In this document: positions 6,497 through 12,934 of the stretch, piece by piece
Numbering within the stretch: the stretch's first letter is position 1
Layout of the letters: every line of letters begins with the position of its first letter
Origin: an uncultured Prevotella sp.
Lineage (GTDB): Bacteria > Bacteroidota > Bacteroidia > Bacteroidales > Bacteroidaceae
DNA: 18,495 nucleotides
NCBI GenBank assembly: GCA_900556465.1
Contig: USPK01000035.1
Location: forward strand, 1-18,495
Reading direction: 5' to 3'
The notes under the pieces: generated by a model
The model's input: the letters and a program-made list of their open reading frames with translations, nothing else
What the model was told of the DNA's origin: nothing
Databases searched by the model: none
Made by a program: the position numbers and the translations under genes

Positions 6497-6528
6497 TTTT
6501 GCACGGTCGAAAATAACGTGTAAATTTG
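6497..6528 (+). promoter_or_regulatory. Promoter of greA (TTTTG-19-TAAATTTG)
   Basis: TTTTG (6497-6501) is separated by 19 bases from TAAATTTG (6521-6528), a textbook Bacteroidota promoter. The transcript should begin near 6535, leaving about 118 bases of leader before ATG 6653. Confidence 0.88.
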
Positions 6529-6652
6529 CCCATTGAAAAGACACATAGTAAGGTTAGAAATAGAAAGGATTCCCGCACCCATCGGCGGCAGGAGTTCTTT
6601 CCGTTTTTATACCGTCTCGATGATTAACGAAACCGAAAAAAATAAAGACATT

Positions 6653-7120
6653 ATGGCTTACATGACCCAAGAGGGCTACGATAAAATGGTAGCCCAGCTC
6701 CGTCACATGGAGACTATTGACCGTCCGGCCGCATCGGCGGCCATCGCCGAAGCGCGCGACAAGGGCGACCTCTCCGAAAACAGCGAGTACGACGCCGCCA
6801 AGGAGGCGCAGGCAATGCTCGAGATGAAAATCAACAACCTCAAGGCCGCCATCGCCAGCGCCAAAATCATCGACGCCAGCAAGCTACGCACCGACGTGGT
6901 CCAGATACTCTCCACCGTCGAGATGAAAAACGTCAAGAACGGCATGACTATGAAGTACACCATCGTCAGTGAGAGCGAGGCCAACTTGCGCGAGGGCAAG
7001 ATTTCGTCCACTACGCCCATTGCCCAGGGCCTCTTGGGCAAGAAGGTCGGCGACGTGGTCGAGGTGAAGATTCCCCAGGGCACCATCCAGCTCGAGATTC
7101 TCAACATCACCGTGGGCTGA
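6653..7120 (+). CDS. greA: Transcription elongation factor GreA
   Basis: A 155-residue protein. Residues 1-75 form the N-terminal coiled coil, with GDLSENSEYDAAKEAQ at the tip (38-53). Asp39 and Glu42 match the acidic pair that E. coli GreA inserts into the RNA polymerase secondary channel to trigger transcript cleavage in backtracked complexes. The C-terminal FKBP-like domain (about 80-155) carries SESEANLREGKISSTTPIAQGLLGKKVGD. The ATG at 6653 matches the usual Bacteroidota GreA start; an in-frame ATG at 6620 would add 11 residues (MINETEKNKDI). It has its own strong promoter. GH116 and HIT genes follow without an obvious terminator, so they may be read from the same promoter. Confidence 0.96.
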   Translation: MAYMTQEGYDKMVAQLRHMETIDRPAASAAIAEARDKGDLSENSEYDAAKEAQAMLEMKINNLKAAIASAKIIDASKLRTDVVQILSTVEMKNVKNGMTMKYTIVSESEANLREGKISSTTPIAQGLLGKKVGDVVEVKIPQGTIQLEILNITVG

Positions 7121-7236
7121 CGCCCTGCCGCGGCCGCCGCTTGCCCCGCCGCAGCCGCTGCTTGCCCGTCGCCGGGCCGCTGTCCGCCGCGCGGCGCACC
7201 CGCTGTGAGTAACAGACGAAATAAAGGAAAAGACCG

Positions 7237-9792
7237 ATGAGAACCTTGAAGAAAACTGTCGGAACACTGGCCGGATGTCTGCTCGCTCTGGCCGTTTCGG
7301 CCGAGGCCTGGAAGCCGGCCTCGTGGCCCGTGCTGCGGCACTACGACGGGCAGCACCTTTACCAGGTAGCCTTGCCCCTGGGCGGCATCGGTACGGGCAC
7401 CGTCTCGCTCGGCGGGCGCGGCGAGTGGCGCGACTGGGAGGTCATGAACGTCCCCGCAAAGGGCTACAGCACCGTTACGCCCGGCAACAATGCCCCCTTC
7501 TTCGCCCTCTACGCGCAGCCGGCCGACGGCCCCGCCACCACGACCCTCCTGGCCGGGCCCCTCTATCCGCAGGAATACGCCCACTACGAGGGCCGCCCCG
7601 TCAACCATCACGGTTTCCCGCGCTTTGCCCGGGCCTCCTTCGACGCCGCCTACCCCTTCGGCCAGGTCCGTCTGTCGGACCCCGGCCTGCCCGTCGAGGT
7701 GACGGTCAAGGGCTTCAATCCCCTCGTCCCCGGCGATGCCGACGCGAGCGGTCTGCCCGTCGCGGTGATGGCTTATGAGGTGACGAACAGGACCTCCCGC
7801 CCGCTGGTCGTCTCCGTTTGCGGCGCGCTGCGCAACTTCGTCGGTCGCGACGGCAGCCGTTATCAGACCAACTGGAAGGGCGACTACGTCCCCGTCGGGG
7901 CGCGGCAGAACCGCAACGTCTATCGCAGCGAAGCCGGGCTCTCGGGCCTTTACTTCTACTCCGACAGCGTGCCGCGCACGGACCCGGCCTGGGGCACCCT
8001 GGCCCTGACCACGCAGGCCGACGGCGAGGTGACGTGGCGCACGGCCTCCGTCCCCGATTCCTGGAGCAACGCCGTCCTGAATTTCTGGGACGACTTCAGC
8101 GCCGACGGCCGCCTGACCGAACCCGCGCCCTCTTATCTCGAGGACGACCCGATGGGGGCGCTCGCCGTGCGGAAAAGCCTGGCGCCCGGCGCCACGGAGA
8201 CCTTCACCTTCTTCCTTACCTGGCATTTTCCCAACCGTAAGGCCTGGTCGCCCACCGTCGTGGGCAATTACTACTGCCGGCAGTTCGCCGACGCCTGGGA
8301 CGTAGCCCGCCGCGTCGTCCCCCGCATGCCCGACCTCGAGCGCCGCACGCTCGACTTCGTCCGTGCTTTCCTCTCCAGCAGCTACCTGGCCGAGGTGAAG
8401 GAGGCCGCCCTCTTCAATCTCTCCGCCCTGCGTTCGCAGACCGTGTTCCGCCTCCCCGACGGGCACCTCATGGGCTGGGAGGGCGTAATGGACAGGTACG
8501 GCTCCTGCTACGGCTCCTGCACGCACGTCTGGAACTACGAGACAGCCACGGCTTACCTCTTCGGCGAACTGGCCCGCTCCATGCGCGACGTGGAGTTCAA
8601 CTACGCGACGAAGGACAACGGCCTGATGAACTTCCGCGCCGCGCTGCCGCTCTCGGAAGCGGCCCGGGGCAACAGCGCCGCCGCCGACGGGCAAATGGGC
8701 TGCGTCATGAAGATGTACCGCGAGTGGCAGCTCAGCGGCGACAACGACTTCCTCCTCCGCAATTGGGGCCAGGTGAAGAAGGTCCTTAGCTTCGCCTGGC
8801 GCGAGAAAGGCTGGGACGGCAACCGGGACGGGGTGATGGAAGGCGCCCAGCACAACACGATGGACGTGGACTATTACGGTCCCAACCCCCAAATGGCCTT
8901 TTGGTACCTCGGTGCGCTCCGTGCCGGCGAGGAGATGGCCCGTGCCGCGGGCGACAGGGCCTTTGCCCGCCAGTGTCGCGACCTTTTCCGCCGCGGCAGT
9001 GCCTGGGTCGACGCGAACCTTTTCAACGGCGAGTATTACGAGCAGCGCATCGCCGACCCCTCGACCTTCGCCCCGCTCGATATGGACGACCCGTCGACGC
9101 CCCTTCCGCCCTTTCAGCTGGGCCGGGGCTGCCTCGTCGACCAGTTGGTCGGGCAGTACATGGCCCATGTCTGCGGCCTCGGCTACCTGGCCGACCGCCA
9201 GCACATCCGGCGCACGCTCGAGAGCATTATGAAGTACAATTTCGTGCCCGACTTCAGCCGGCATTTCAATAACATGCGCTCCTACGTCCTGGGCAACGAG
9301 GCCGGCCTGCTCATGGCCTCCTGGCCCAAGGGCCGGTTGCAGGTGCCCTTCCCCTACTTTGCCGAGGTCATGACCGGCTTTGAGTATTGCGCCGCCGCCG
9401 GCATGCTCTACGAGGGCCTGGAGCAGGAGGCGCTCACCTGCGTCCGCGCCGTCCGTTCCCGCTTCGACGGCGCCCGGCGCAATCCTTTCGACGAACCCGA
9501 GTGCGGCCACCACTACGCGCGGTCTATGGCCAGCTGGTCGCTCGTACTGGCCATGAGCGGTTTCCACTATTCCGGTGTCGACCAGCGTATGGCCTTTACC
9601 GACCGCCCCGGTCGCTACTTCTGGAGCAACGGCGCCTCGTGGGGGCTGTGCGAGGTGGAGCCGCAGTGCGCCGTCGTCCGCCTCCTGGGCGGCCCGGACG
9701 TCCCGTTGCGCACCCTGGCCGTCGGCAGCCGCGAACACCGTCTCCGCCGCTTCACCCTCCGGCCCGGCGTCCCCTGCCGGGTGGCGTGGTGA
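7237..9792 (+). CDS. GH116-type glycoside hydrolase (glucosylceramidase/beta-glucosidase-like)
   Basis: An 851-residue exported enzyme. The signal peptide covers about residues 1-24 (LAGCLLALAVSAEA). The N-terminal beta domain begins LPLGGIGTGTVSLGGRGEWRDWEV (about 48-71), the characteristic opening of GH116/non-lysosomal glucosylceramidase proteins. A C-terminal (alpha/alpha)6 catalytic domain spans about 370-800. Candidate catalytic acids are Glu415 (GWEG) or Glu435 (CTHVWNYE) as nucleophile and Asp543 (AQHNTMD) as acid/base; I cannot align them exactly by eye. Family members cleave beta-glucosides, beta-xylosides or GlcNAc-linked substrates; the substrate here is unknown. The LAGC sequence at 11-14 resembles a lipobox, but the hydrophobic run before it is too short, so a soluble periplasmic or secreted enzyme is more likely. 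It sits between greA and the HIT gene, with 116 bases before and 64 after. Confidence 0.88.
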   Translation: MRTLKKTVGTLAGCLLALAVSAEAWKPASWPVLRHYDGQHLYQVALPLGGIGTGTVSLGGRGEWRDWEVMNVPAKGYSTVTPGNNAPFFALYAQPADGPATTTLLAGPLYPQEYAHYEGRPVNHHGFPRFARASFDAAYPFGQVRLSDPGLPVEVTVKGFNPLVPGDADASGLPVAVMAYEVTNRTSRPLVVSVCGALRNFVGRDGSRYQTNWKGDYVPVGARQNRNVYRSEAGLSGLYFYSDSVPRTDPAWGTLALTTQADGEVTWRTASVPDSWSNAVLNFWDDFSADGRLTEPAPSYLEDDPMGALAVRKSLAPGATETFTFFLTWHFPNRKAWSPTVVGNYYCRQFADAWDVARRVVPRMPDLERRTLDFVRAFLSSSYLAEVKEAALFNLSALRSQTVFRLPDGHLMGWEGVMDRYGSCYGSCTHVWNYETATAYLFGELARSMRDVEFNYATKDNGLMNFRAALPLSEAARGNSAAADGQMGCVMKMYREWQLSGDNDFLLRNWGQVKKVLSFAWREKGWDGNRDGVMEGAQHNTMDVDYYGPNPQMAFWYLGALRAGEEMARAAGDRAFARQCRDLFRRGSAWVDANLFNGEYYEQRIADPSTFAPLDMDDPSTPLPPFQLGRGCLVDQLVGQYMAHVCGLGYLADRQHIRRTLESIMKYNFVPDFSRHFNNMRSYVLGNEAGLLMASWPKGRLQVPFPYFAEVMTGFEYCAAAGMLYEGLEQEALTCVRAVRSRFDGARRNPFDEPECGHHYARSMASWSLVLAMSGFHYSGVDQRMAFTDRPGRYFWSNGASWGLCEVEPQCAVVRLLGGPDVPLRTLAVGSREHRLRRFTLRPGVPCRVAW

Positions 9793-9856
9793 CGCCCGCC
9801 GGCCCCGGCCGTTCGCCCCTTTTCCGGACAACCACAACTTTAATTCCCATACCATC

Positions 9857-10255
9857 ATGACACTGTTTTCTAAAATCATCGCCGGGGAGATTCCCTCCTA
9901 CAAGTGTGCGGAGGACGAGCACTTCTACGCCTTCCTCGACATCAACCCGTTGGCGCAGGGCCACACCCTGGTCGTGCCCAAACACGAAGTAGACTACCTC
10001 TTCGACCTCGACGACGACGAACTCGCCGCCATGGCCGTCTTCACCAAGCGCGTAGCCCGCGCCATCCGCCAGGCCTTCCCCTGCCGCAAGGTCGGCGTCG
10101 CCGTGATGGGCCTCGAGGTCAACCACGCCCACATCCACTTGGTGCCGCTGCAGAGCGAGGGCGACCTCAACTTCGCCAAGCCCAAGTTGAAACCCACCCC
10201 CGAGCAGCAGGCCGAGACCGCGGCCCGCATCCTGGCCGCATTTGAGGCCGAGTGA
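9857..10255 (+). CDS. HIT family nucleotide-binding protein
   Basis: A 132-residue cytoplasmic protein starting MTLFSKIIAGEIPSYKCAED, the usual opening of HINT-branch HIT proteins. DINPLAQGHTLVVPKHEVDYLFDL lies at 28-51. The histidine triad NHAHIHLVPL (89-98) carries His90, His92 and His94. HINT-type enzymes hydrolyse AMP-lysine and other nucleoside phosphoramidates. Length is at the longer end of the branch, with a Lys/Pro-containing tail (AKPKLKPTPEQQAE). The frame is open upstream of ATG 9857 but overlaps the GH116 gene, so 9857 is taken as the start. No -7 box is visible in the 64-base gap, so it probably depends on upstream transcription. Confidence 0.94.
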   Translation: MTLFSKIIAGEIPSYKCAEDEHFYAFLDINPLAQGHTLVVPKHEVDYLFDLDDDELAAMAVFTKRVARAIRQAFPCRKVGVAVMGLEVNHAHIHLVPLQSEGDLNFAKPKLKPTPEQQAETAARILAAFEAE

Positions 10256-10273
10256 GAAAAACGTGCGGATTTT

Positions 10274-10305
10274 TTTGCGCGATAACGACAAAAGTATTAA
10301 CTTTG
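10274..10305 (+). promoter_or_regulatory. Promoter of the tRNA gene (TTTG-20-TAACTTTG)
   Basis: TTTG at 10274-10277 (end of a T-run) is followed after 20 bases by TAACTTTG (10298-10305). It lies 26 bases before the mature tRNA start, right for a short 5' trailer removed by RNase P. Confidence 0.87.
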
Positions 10306-10331
10306 CGGCAAATTCGCGGGAAGTCCGTGCC

Positions 10332-10405
10332 GGACTTGTAGCTCAGTTGGTTAGAGCAGCAGACTCATAATCTGAAGGTCCCTGGTTCAAGCCCAGGCTG
10401 GTCCA
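10332..10405 (+). tRNA. tRNA with CAT anticodon (elongator Met, or Ile2)
   Basis: A 74-base cloverleaf. Acceptor GGACTTG/CTGGTCC; D arm GCTC-AGTTGGTTA-GAGC; anticodon loop CTCATAA with CAT at 10366-10368; T arm CCTGG-TTCAAGC-CCAGG; discriminator A at 10405. CCA is not encoded (the next bases are CCC). The acceptor has a T-T mismatch at pair 6-67 and a wobble at 5-68, and pair 27-43 is G-A. The loop CTCATAA occurs in both elongator tRNA-Met and the lysidine-modified tRNA-Ile2, so identity is not settled from the sequence alone; Met is my first choice. It has its own promoter and terminator. Confidence 0.93.
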
Positions 10406-10451
10406 CCCCCTTATCTCATATCCTTTTCATTATTTATTTCAATCCCTGTCG

Positions 10452-10496
10452 CCGTTCCGCTCATGGCTTTCACGCCTGGGCGGGACGGTTTTTTTT
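10452..10496 (+). terminator. Intrinsic terminator downstream of the tRNA
   Basis: CCGTTCCGC (10452-10460) pairs with GCGGGACGG (10480-10488) over 9 bp with one T-G wobble. Eight Ts follow directly (10489-10496). It ends the tRNA transcript about 45 bases after the mature end. Confidence 0.88.
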
Positions 10497-10575
10497 ATGC
10501 CCCGGCCGGCGGCGTCGGTCCGCGGCGGGGCGGGGCGCGGGGCAGGGGATAGCGCGGCTCCGGGCGGCGACGGGG

Positions 10576-10637
10576 CGACTGTCCGCCCGTCCGCAGTCGG
10601 CGGCCGGAGACCAACCGTAACGGTTGCCCCCGGCCGC
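10576..10637. repeat. Two adjoining inverted repeats (compound hairpin)
   Basis: CGACTG (10576-10581) pairs with CAGTCG (10594-10599). Directly after it GCGGCCGG (10600-10607) pairs with CCGGCCGC (10630-10637), enclosing CAACCG-TAA-CGGTTG (10612-10626). All arms are perfect. The stacked two-tier fold is compatible with a structured RNA or protein-binding DNA site. There is no T-run. Confidence 0.7.
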
Positions 10638-10807
10638 TGGTGTATCCGAGGCGTTCCGTCCGCTTGTCGACGGTCCGCACCCCCGGGGCGCGCTCGCGCC
10701 GCCACAGCGCCGGGCGCAACTGGGCGGGCAGGGCGCGGCGGCAGAAGTTGCCTGCCGGCACCGGCCATACGCCGCGGACCGGGTCGCTGGGTTGCCGGGA
10801 TTTTTCC

Positions 10808-10815
10808 TAACTTTG
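10808..10815 (+). promoter_or_regulatory. Candidate -7 box (TAACTTTG) without clear -33
   Basis: An exact TAnnTTTG match in gene-free sequence. The only nearby TTG is about 13 bases upstream, too close for the usual 19-21 spacing. It could drive the DMT gene with a leader of about 315 bases, or an unannotated RNA running through array B. Confidence 0.45.
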
Positions 10816-10991
10816 CAGGCGATTTTCCGGCCGTGGGGCCGGGTGGGGCGCCATTCGCCCCCGGCCGCGTCGCCGTCCGCCGTCGGCCGCCGCTCGTTCC
10901 GGCGTTGCGCTCGCCGCATCCCCGCGCCCCGCCGCCAAAAGGCCGCGCCTCGCCGCCCGGCCCGGCGTCCCGCCGCCAAAAGGCCGCTGCT

Positions 10992-11050
10992 ACGGGCCTT
11001 AGCCCCGTAAAAACTGGAATAGGCCCCGTAAAAACTGGGCTAGGGCCCGT
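10992..11050 (+). repeat. 21-base-period tandem repeat, array B (3 units)
   Basis: Units start at 10992, 11013 and 11034, exactly 21 apart: ACGGGCCTTAGCCCCGT, ACTGGAATAGGCCCCGT and ACTGGGCTAGGGCCCGT, with AAAA linkers. The last unit is followed by GTTTGGCGCGCG. Read on the plus strand in one frame it encodes TGLSPVK TGIGPVK TGLGPVF, with most differences at third codon positions. The nine bases before it (GCCGCTGCT) match the GCCGCCGCC before array A apart from two third positions. It lies 86 bases before the DMT gene. Confidence 0.88.
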
Positions 11051-11136
11051 GTTTGGCGCGCGTATCGGCGTCGGCGGCCGGACCCTCGCCGGCGGGGCGG
11101 GGCCGGCCTTCCTGTCCGAAACCTAACGAAAAAGCG

Positions 11137-12078
11137 ATGAATGTCAAAGCCAAAGGCGTCGTCTGTGCCGCCGTGTCGGCCGTGAGCTACGGCCTCAATC
11201 CCCTCTGTGCCCTCTACCTTTACCGCGACGGCATGAACGCCGGCTCCGTCCTGTTCTACCGTTTCGCCTTCGCCGCCCTCTTGCTCGGCCTCCTCATGGC
11301 GGTGCAGCGGAAGTCGTTCCGCCTCACGCCCCACGAAGGCCTGGTCCTCACGGTGCTGGGTCTCATTTTTGCGGTCTCTTCGCTCACCTATTTTGTCAGT
11401 TTCCACTACATCGCGGCCGGTATCGCGGCGACCATCGTCTTTATGTACCCCGTTCTGGTGGCCCTCATCATGGCCCTCTGCTTTAAGGAGCGCCTTTCGG
11501 GCCCCATGCTGCTGGCCATTGCGCTCACCCTCCTCGGCATCGGGCTGCTCTACCGCGGCGACGGCGCAGGCGGCCTTTCGCCCGTCGGGGTGGGCCTCGC
11601 CTTCGTCTCCGCCCTCACCTATGCCCTTTATATCGTCGTGGTCAACCGCTCTACGCTCGTCATGTCGAGCGTAAAGCTGACGTTCTACGCCCTGCTCGTC
11701 TGCCTCATGGCCATAGCCCTCTTTTCCCTCGCCACGGGCGCCCCGCTCCAGGGGCTACCCACGCCGCGCGCCTGGTGCTTCGCCCTGCTGCTGGGCCTGG
11801 TCCCCACCGTCATTTCGCTCGTCACGATGGCCGTCGCCATCCGCTGCATCGGTTCCACGCCTACCGCCATCCTCGGCGCCCTCGAGCCCGTGACGGCCCT
11901 CGTTGTCGGCGTCGCCGTCTTCTCCGAAGTCTTCACGCCCGTCCAGGGGCTCGGCATTGGCGCCATACTCCTGGCCGTGCTCCTCGTCATTGCCGGCAAG
12001 TCGCTCCGCCGCCCCGTCCTCCTCTCCCGCGTCCTCCGCGCCGGGCGCTTTGTCTGGAAATACTGGCGGTGGCGCTGA
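11137..12078 (+). CDS. DMT superfamily (EamA-type) transporter
   Basis: A 313-residue inner-membrane protein with about ten hydrophobic segments in two EamA repeats. The first repeat starts VVCAAVSAVSYGLNPLCALYLYRDG and has the typical FYRFAFAALLLG and AAGIAATIVFMYPVLVALIM segments. The second starts SPVGVGLAFVSALTYALYIVVVNRS and ends with ILGALEPVTALVVGVAVFSE, the family's strongly conserved penultimate helix pair. DMT/EamA proteins export or import small metabolites such as amino acids and nucleosides; the substrate cannot be read. The C-terminus is basic (SLRRPVLLSRVLRAGRFVWKYWRWR). ATG 11137 is preceded by an A-rich patch and starts the first helix properly. Likely promoter is upstream at 10808 or unrecognised. 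No terminator is seen before the 12153 promoter. Confidence 0.92.
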   Translation: MNVKAKGVVCAAVSAVSYGLNPLCALYLYRDGMNAGSVLFYRFAFAALLLGLLMAVQRKSFRLTPHEGLVLTVLGLIFAVSSLTYFVSFHYIAAGIAATIVFMYPVLVALIMALCFKERLSGPMLLAIALTLLGIGLLYRGDGAGGLSPVGVGLAFVSALTYALYIVVVNRSTLVMSSVKLTFYALLVCLMAIALFSLATGAPLQGLPTPRAWCFALLLGLVPTVISLVTMAVAIRCIGSTPTAILGALEPVTALVVGVAVFSEVFTPVQGLGIGAILLAVLLVIAGKSLRRPVLLSRVLRAGRFVWKYWRWR

Positions 12079-12136
12079 GCCCTTCGCGGGCCCGGCCGGG
12101 CGCCGCGGGCAGCAAATCGCGGCGCGGCCCGCTCCG

Positions 12137-12160
12137 TTTCCGCGGAAAGCGCTATATTTG
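12137..12160 (+). promoter_or_regulatory. Promoter with 12-bp palindromic operator-like site
   Basis: TATATTTG (12153-12160) is an exact TAnnTTTG box 20 bases before the dipeptidase ATG. No TTG lies at the -33 position. Between -33 and -7 is a perfect 12-bp palindrome TTTCCGCGGAAA (12137-12148), placed where a repressor would block RNA polymerase. The leader would be only about 14 bases. Confidence 0.7.
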
Positions 12161-12180
12161 CAGGGAAAAGCCCCATACGC

Positions 12181-12867
12181 ATGTTGAAACTTCTCCCCCT
12201 CTGGCTGCTGCTCGTGGCGCTGCCCGTGGCGGCGCAGCGTAGCGACGCCCTTCCCAAGACGGCCACCGAGCGCAGCATCGAACGCCAGGGCCTCGTCGAC
12301 CTTCAGCGCGTCGACCCCACGATAGGGGTCAGCCTCATGTATGCCCGGCCCGATAATTTCACGGGCAGGGTGCTCTACACCGACCTGCACCACGCCTACC
12401 TGCATCCCGAGGCCGCCGCGGCGCTCCGCAAGGCCCAGGCCGCCCTCAAGCGCCTCCGCCCCGACCTCAGCCTGAAGGTCTACGACGCCGCCCGCCCCAT
12501 GTCCGTCCAGCAAAAGATGTACGACGTCGTGAAAGGCACCCCGCAGTATTTCTACGTCAGCAACCCGCGCAACGGCGGCGGCCTGCACAACTACGGCCTG
12601 GCCGTCGACCTCACGCTCTGCGACGCCCTGACCGGCGACACCCTCCCCATGGGGACGAAGATAGACCACATGAGCGAGCTGGCCCACGTCAAGGCCGAGA
12701 GCCGTATGCTCGCCGCCGGCCGCCTGAGCCGCGAAGCCCTGGCCAACCGCCGCCTGTTGCGCCGCGTTATGAAGGCCGCCGGTTTCAAGGTCCTGCTCAC
12801 CGAGTGGTGGCACTTCAATTTCCGTTCCCGTGCCGAAGCCCGCGCCCGCTATAAGGTGATACGCTGA
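12181..12867 (+). CDS. M15-family D-Ala-D-Ala dipeptidase (VanX/DdpX-like)
   Basis: A 228-residue exported zinc peptidase. The signal peptide spans about 1-19 (LLPLWLLLVALPVAAQ). Zinc-site motifs of peptidase family M15D are complete: GLHNYGLAVDL supplies His136 and Asp143, and TEWWHFNF supplies Glu208 (catalytic base) and His211. Arg105 (DAARPMSVQ) matches the arginine that stabilises the transition state in VanX. Members cleave free D-Ala-D-Ala. In Gram-negative bacteria this usually means recycling of cell-wall dipeptide rather than vancomycin resistance; no vanA/vanH partners are nearby. It has its own promoter and is followed after 67 bases by the methyltransferase and the GH20 gene, probably in one transcript. 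Confidence 0.93.
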   Translation: MLKLLPLWLLLVALPVAAQRSDALPKTATERSIERQGLVDLQRVDPTIGVSLMYARPDNFTGRVLYTDLHHAYLHPEAAAALRKAQAALKRLRPDLSLKVYDAARPMSVQQKMYDVVKGTPQYFYVSNPRNGGGLHNYGLAVDLTLCDALTGDTLPMGTKIDHMSELAHVKAESRMLAAGRLSREALANRRLLRRVMKAAGFKVLLTEWWHFNFRSRAEARARYKVIR

Positions 12868-12934
12868 CCGCCTGCCGCCGCGTCCGCGTCCGCCGGCCCC
12901 CGCATTTTCTCCACACCCACGCAACCGCCTGCCC

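Larger units (their letters stand above)
6315..6652. other. metY-greA intergenic region
   Basis: These 338 bases hold no supported gene. In order they contain a GC-rich stretch, repeat array A (6350-6387), its conserved right flank (GCGCGCCGACTGTC, 6390-6403), another GC-rich stretch, the greA promoter (6497-6528) and an A-rich leader. An in-frame open stretch runs upstream of the greA ATG from 6533, but it begins at or before the predicted transcription start and so is not translated as drawn. Confidence 0.7.
10497..11136. other. Gene-free GC-rich region between tRNA and DMT gene
   Basis: About 640 bases with no supported gene. Long open frames exist on both strands because of the very high GC content, but the products are Arg/Pro/Ala/Gly-rich without domains. 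Contents in order: two adjoining hairpins (10576-10637), a lone TAACTTTG box (10808-10815), a further stem GGGGCG/CGCCCC near 10844-10860, repeat array B (10992-11050), and an A-rich patch (CTAACGAAAAAGCG) just before the DMT start. It could encode a non-coding RNA or simply be decayed sequence. Confidence 0.55.

Noticed and set aside
7131..7165. Short direct repeat GCCGCNGCTTGCCC before GH116
   Set aside because: Two imperfect copies of about 13 bases in very GC-rich spacer; no sign of function or mobility.
6703..9879. A 1058-codon open frame on the minus strand opposite greA and GH116
   Set aside because: It lies exactly antisense to two well-supported genes, and its product is a Val/Ala/Gly/Arg-rich string without domains. 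Strong C/G third-position bias of the real genes removes stops on the opposite strand.
10289..10296. Minus-strand TACTTTTG box upstream of the tRNA
   Set aside because: It lies inside the spacer of the tRNA promoter, has no -33 partner at the right distance, and no leftward gene follows it.
10992..11050. CRISPR array
   Set aside because: Repeats are 17 bases with 4-base homopolymer linkers, not unique spacers of 25-40 bases, and no cas genes are present.
10497..11126. 209-codon plus-strand frame running through array B
   Set aside because: It starts at the end of the terminator T-run, is Arg/Pro/Gly/Ala-rich and has no recognisable domain or start context. The repeat heptad within it is kept as a separate observation.
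12181..12867. Vancomycin resistance gene vanX
   Set aside because: The fold and active site match VanX-type dipeptidases, but there is no vanA/vanH-like partner or van regulatory pair nearby, so a D-Ala-D-Ala recycling enzyme is the better call.
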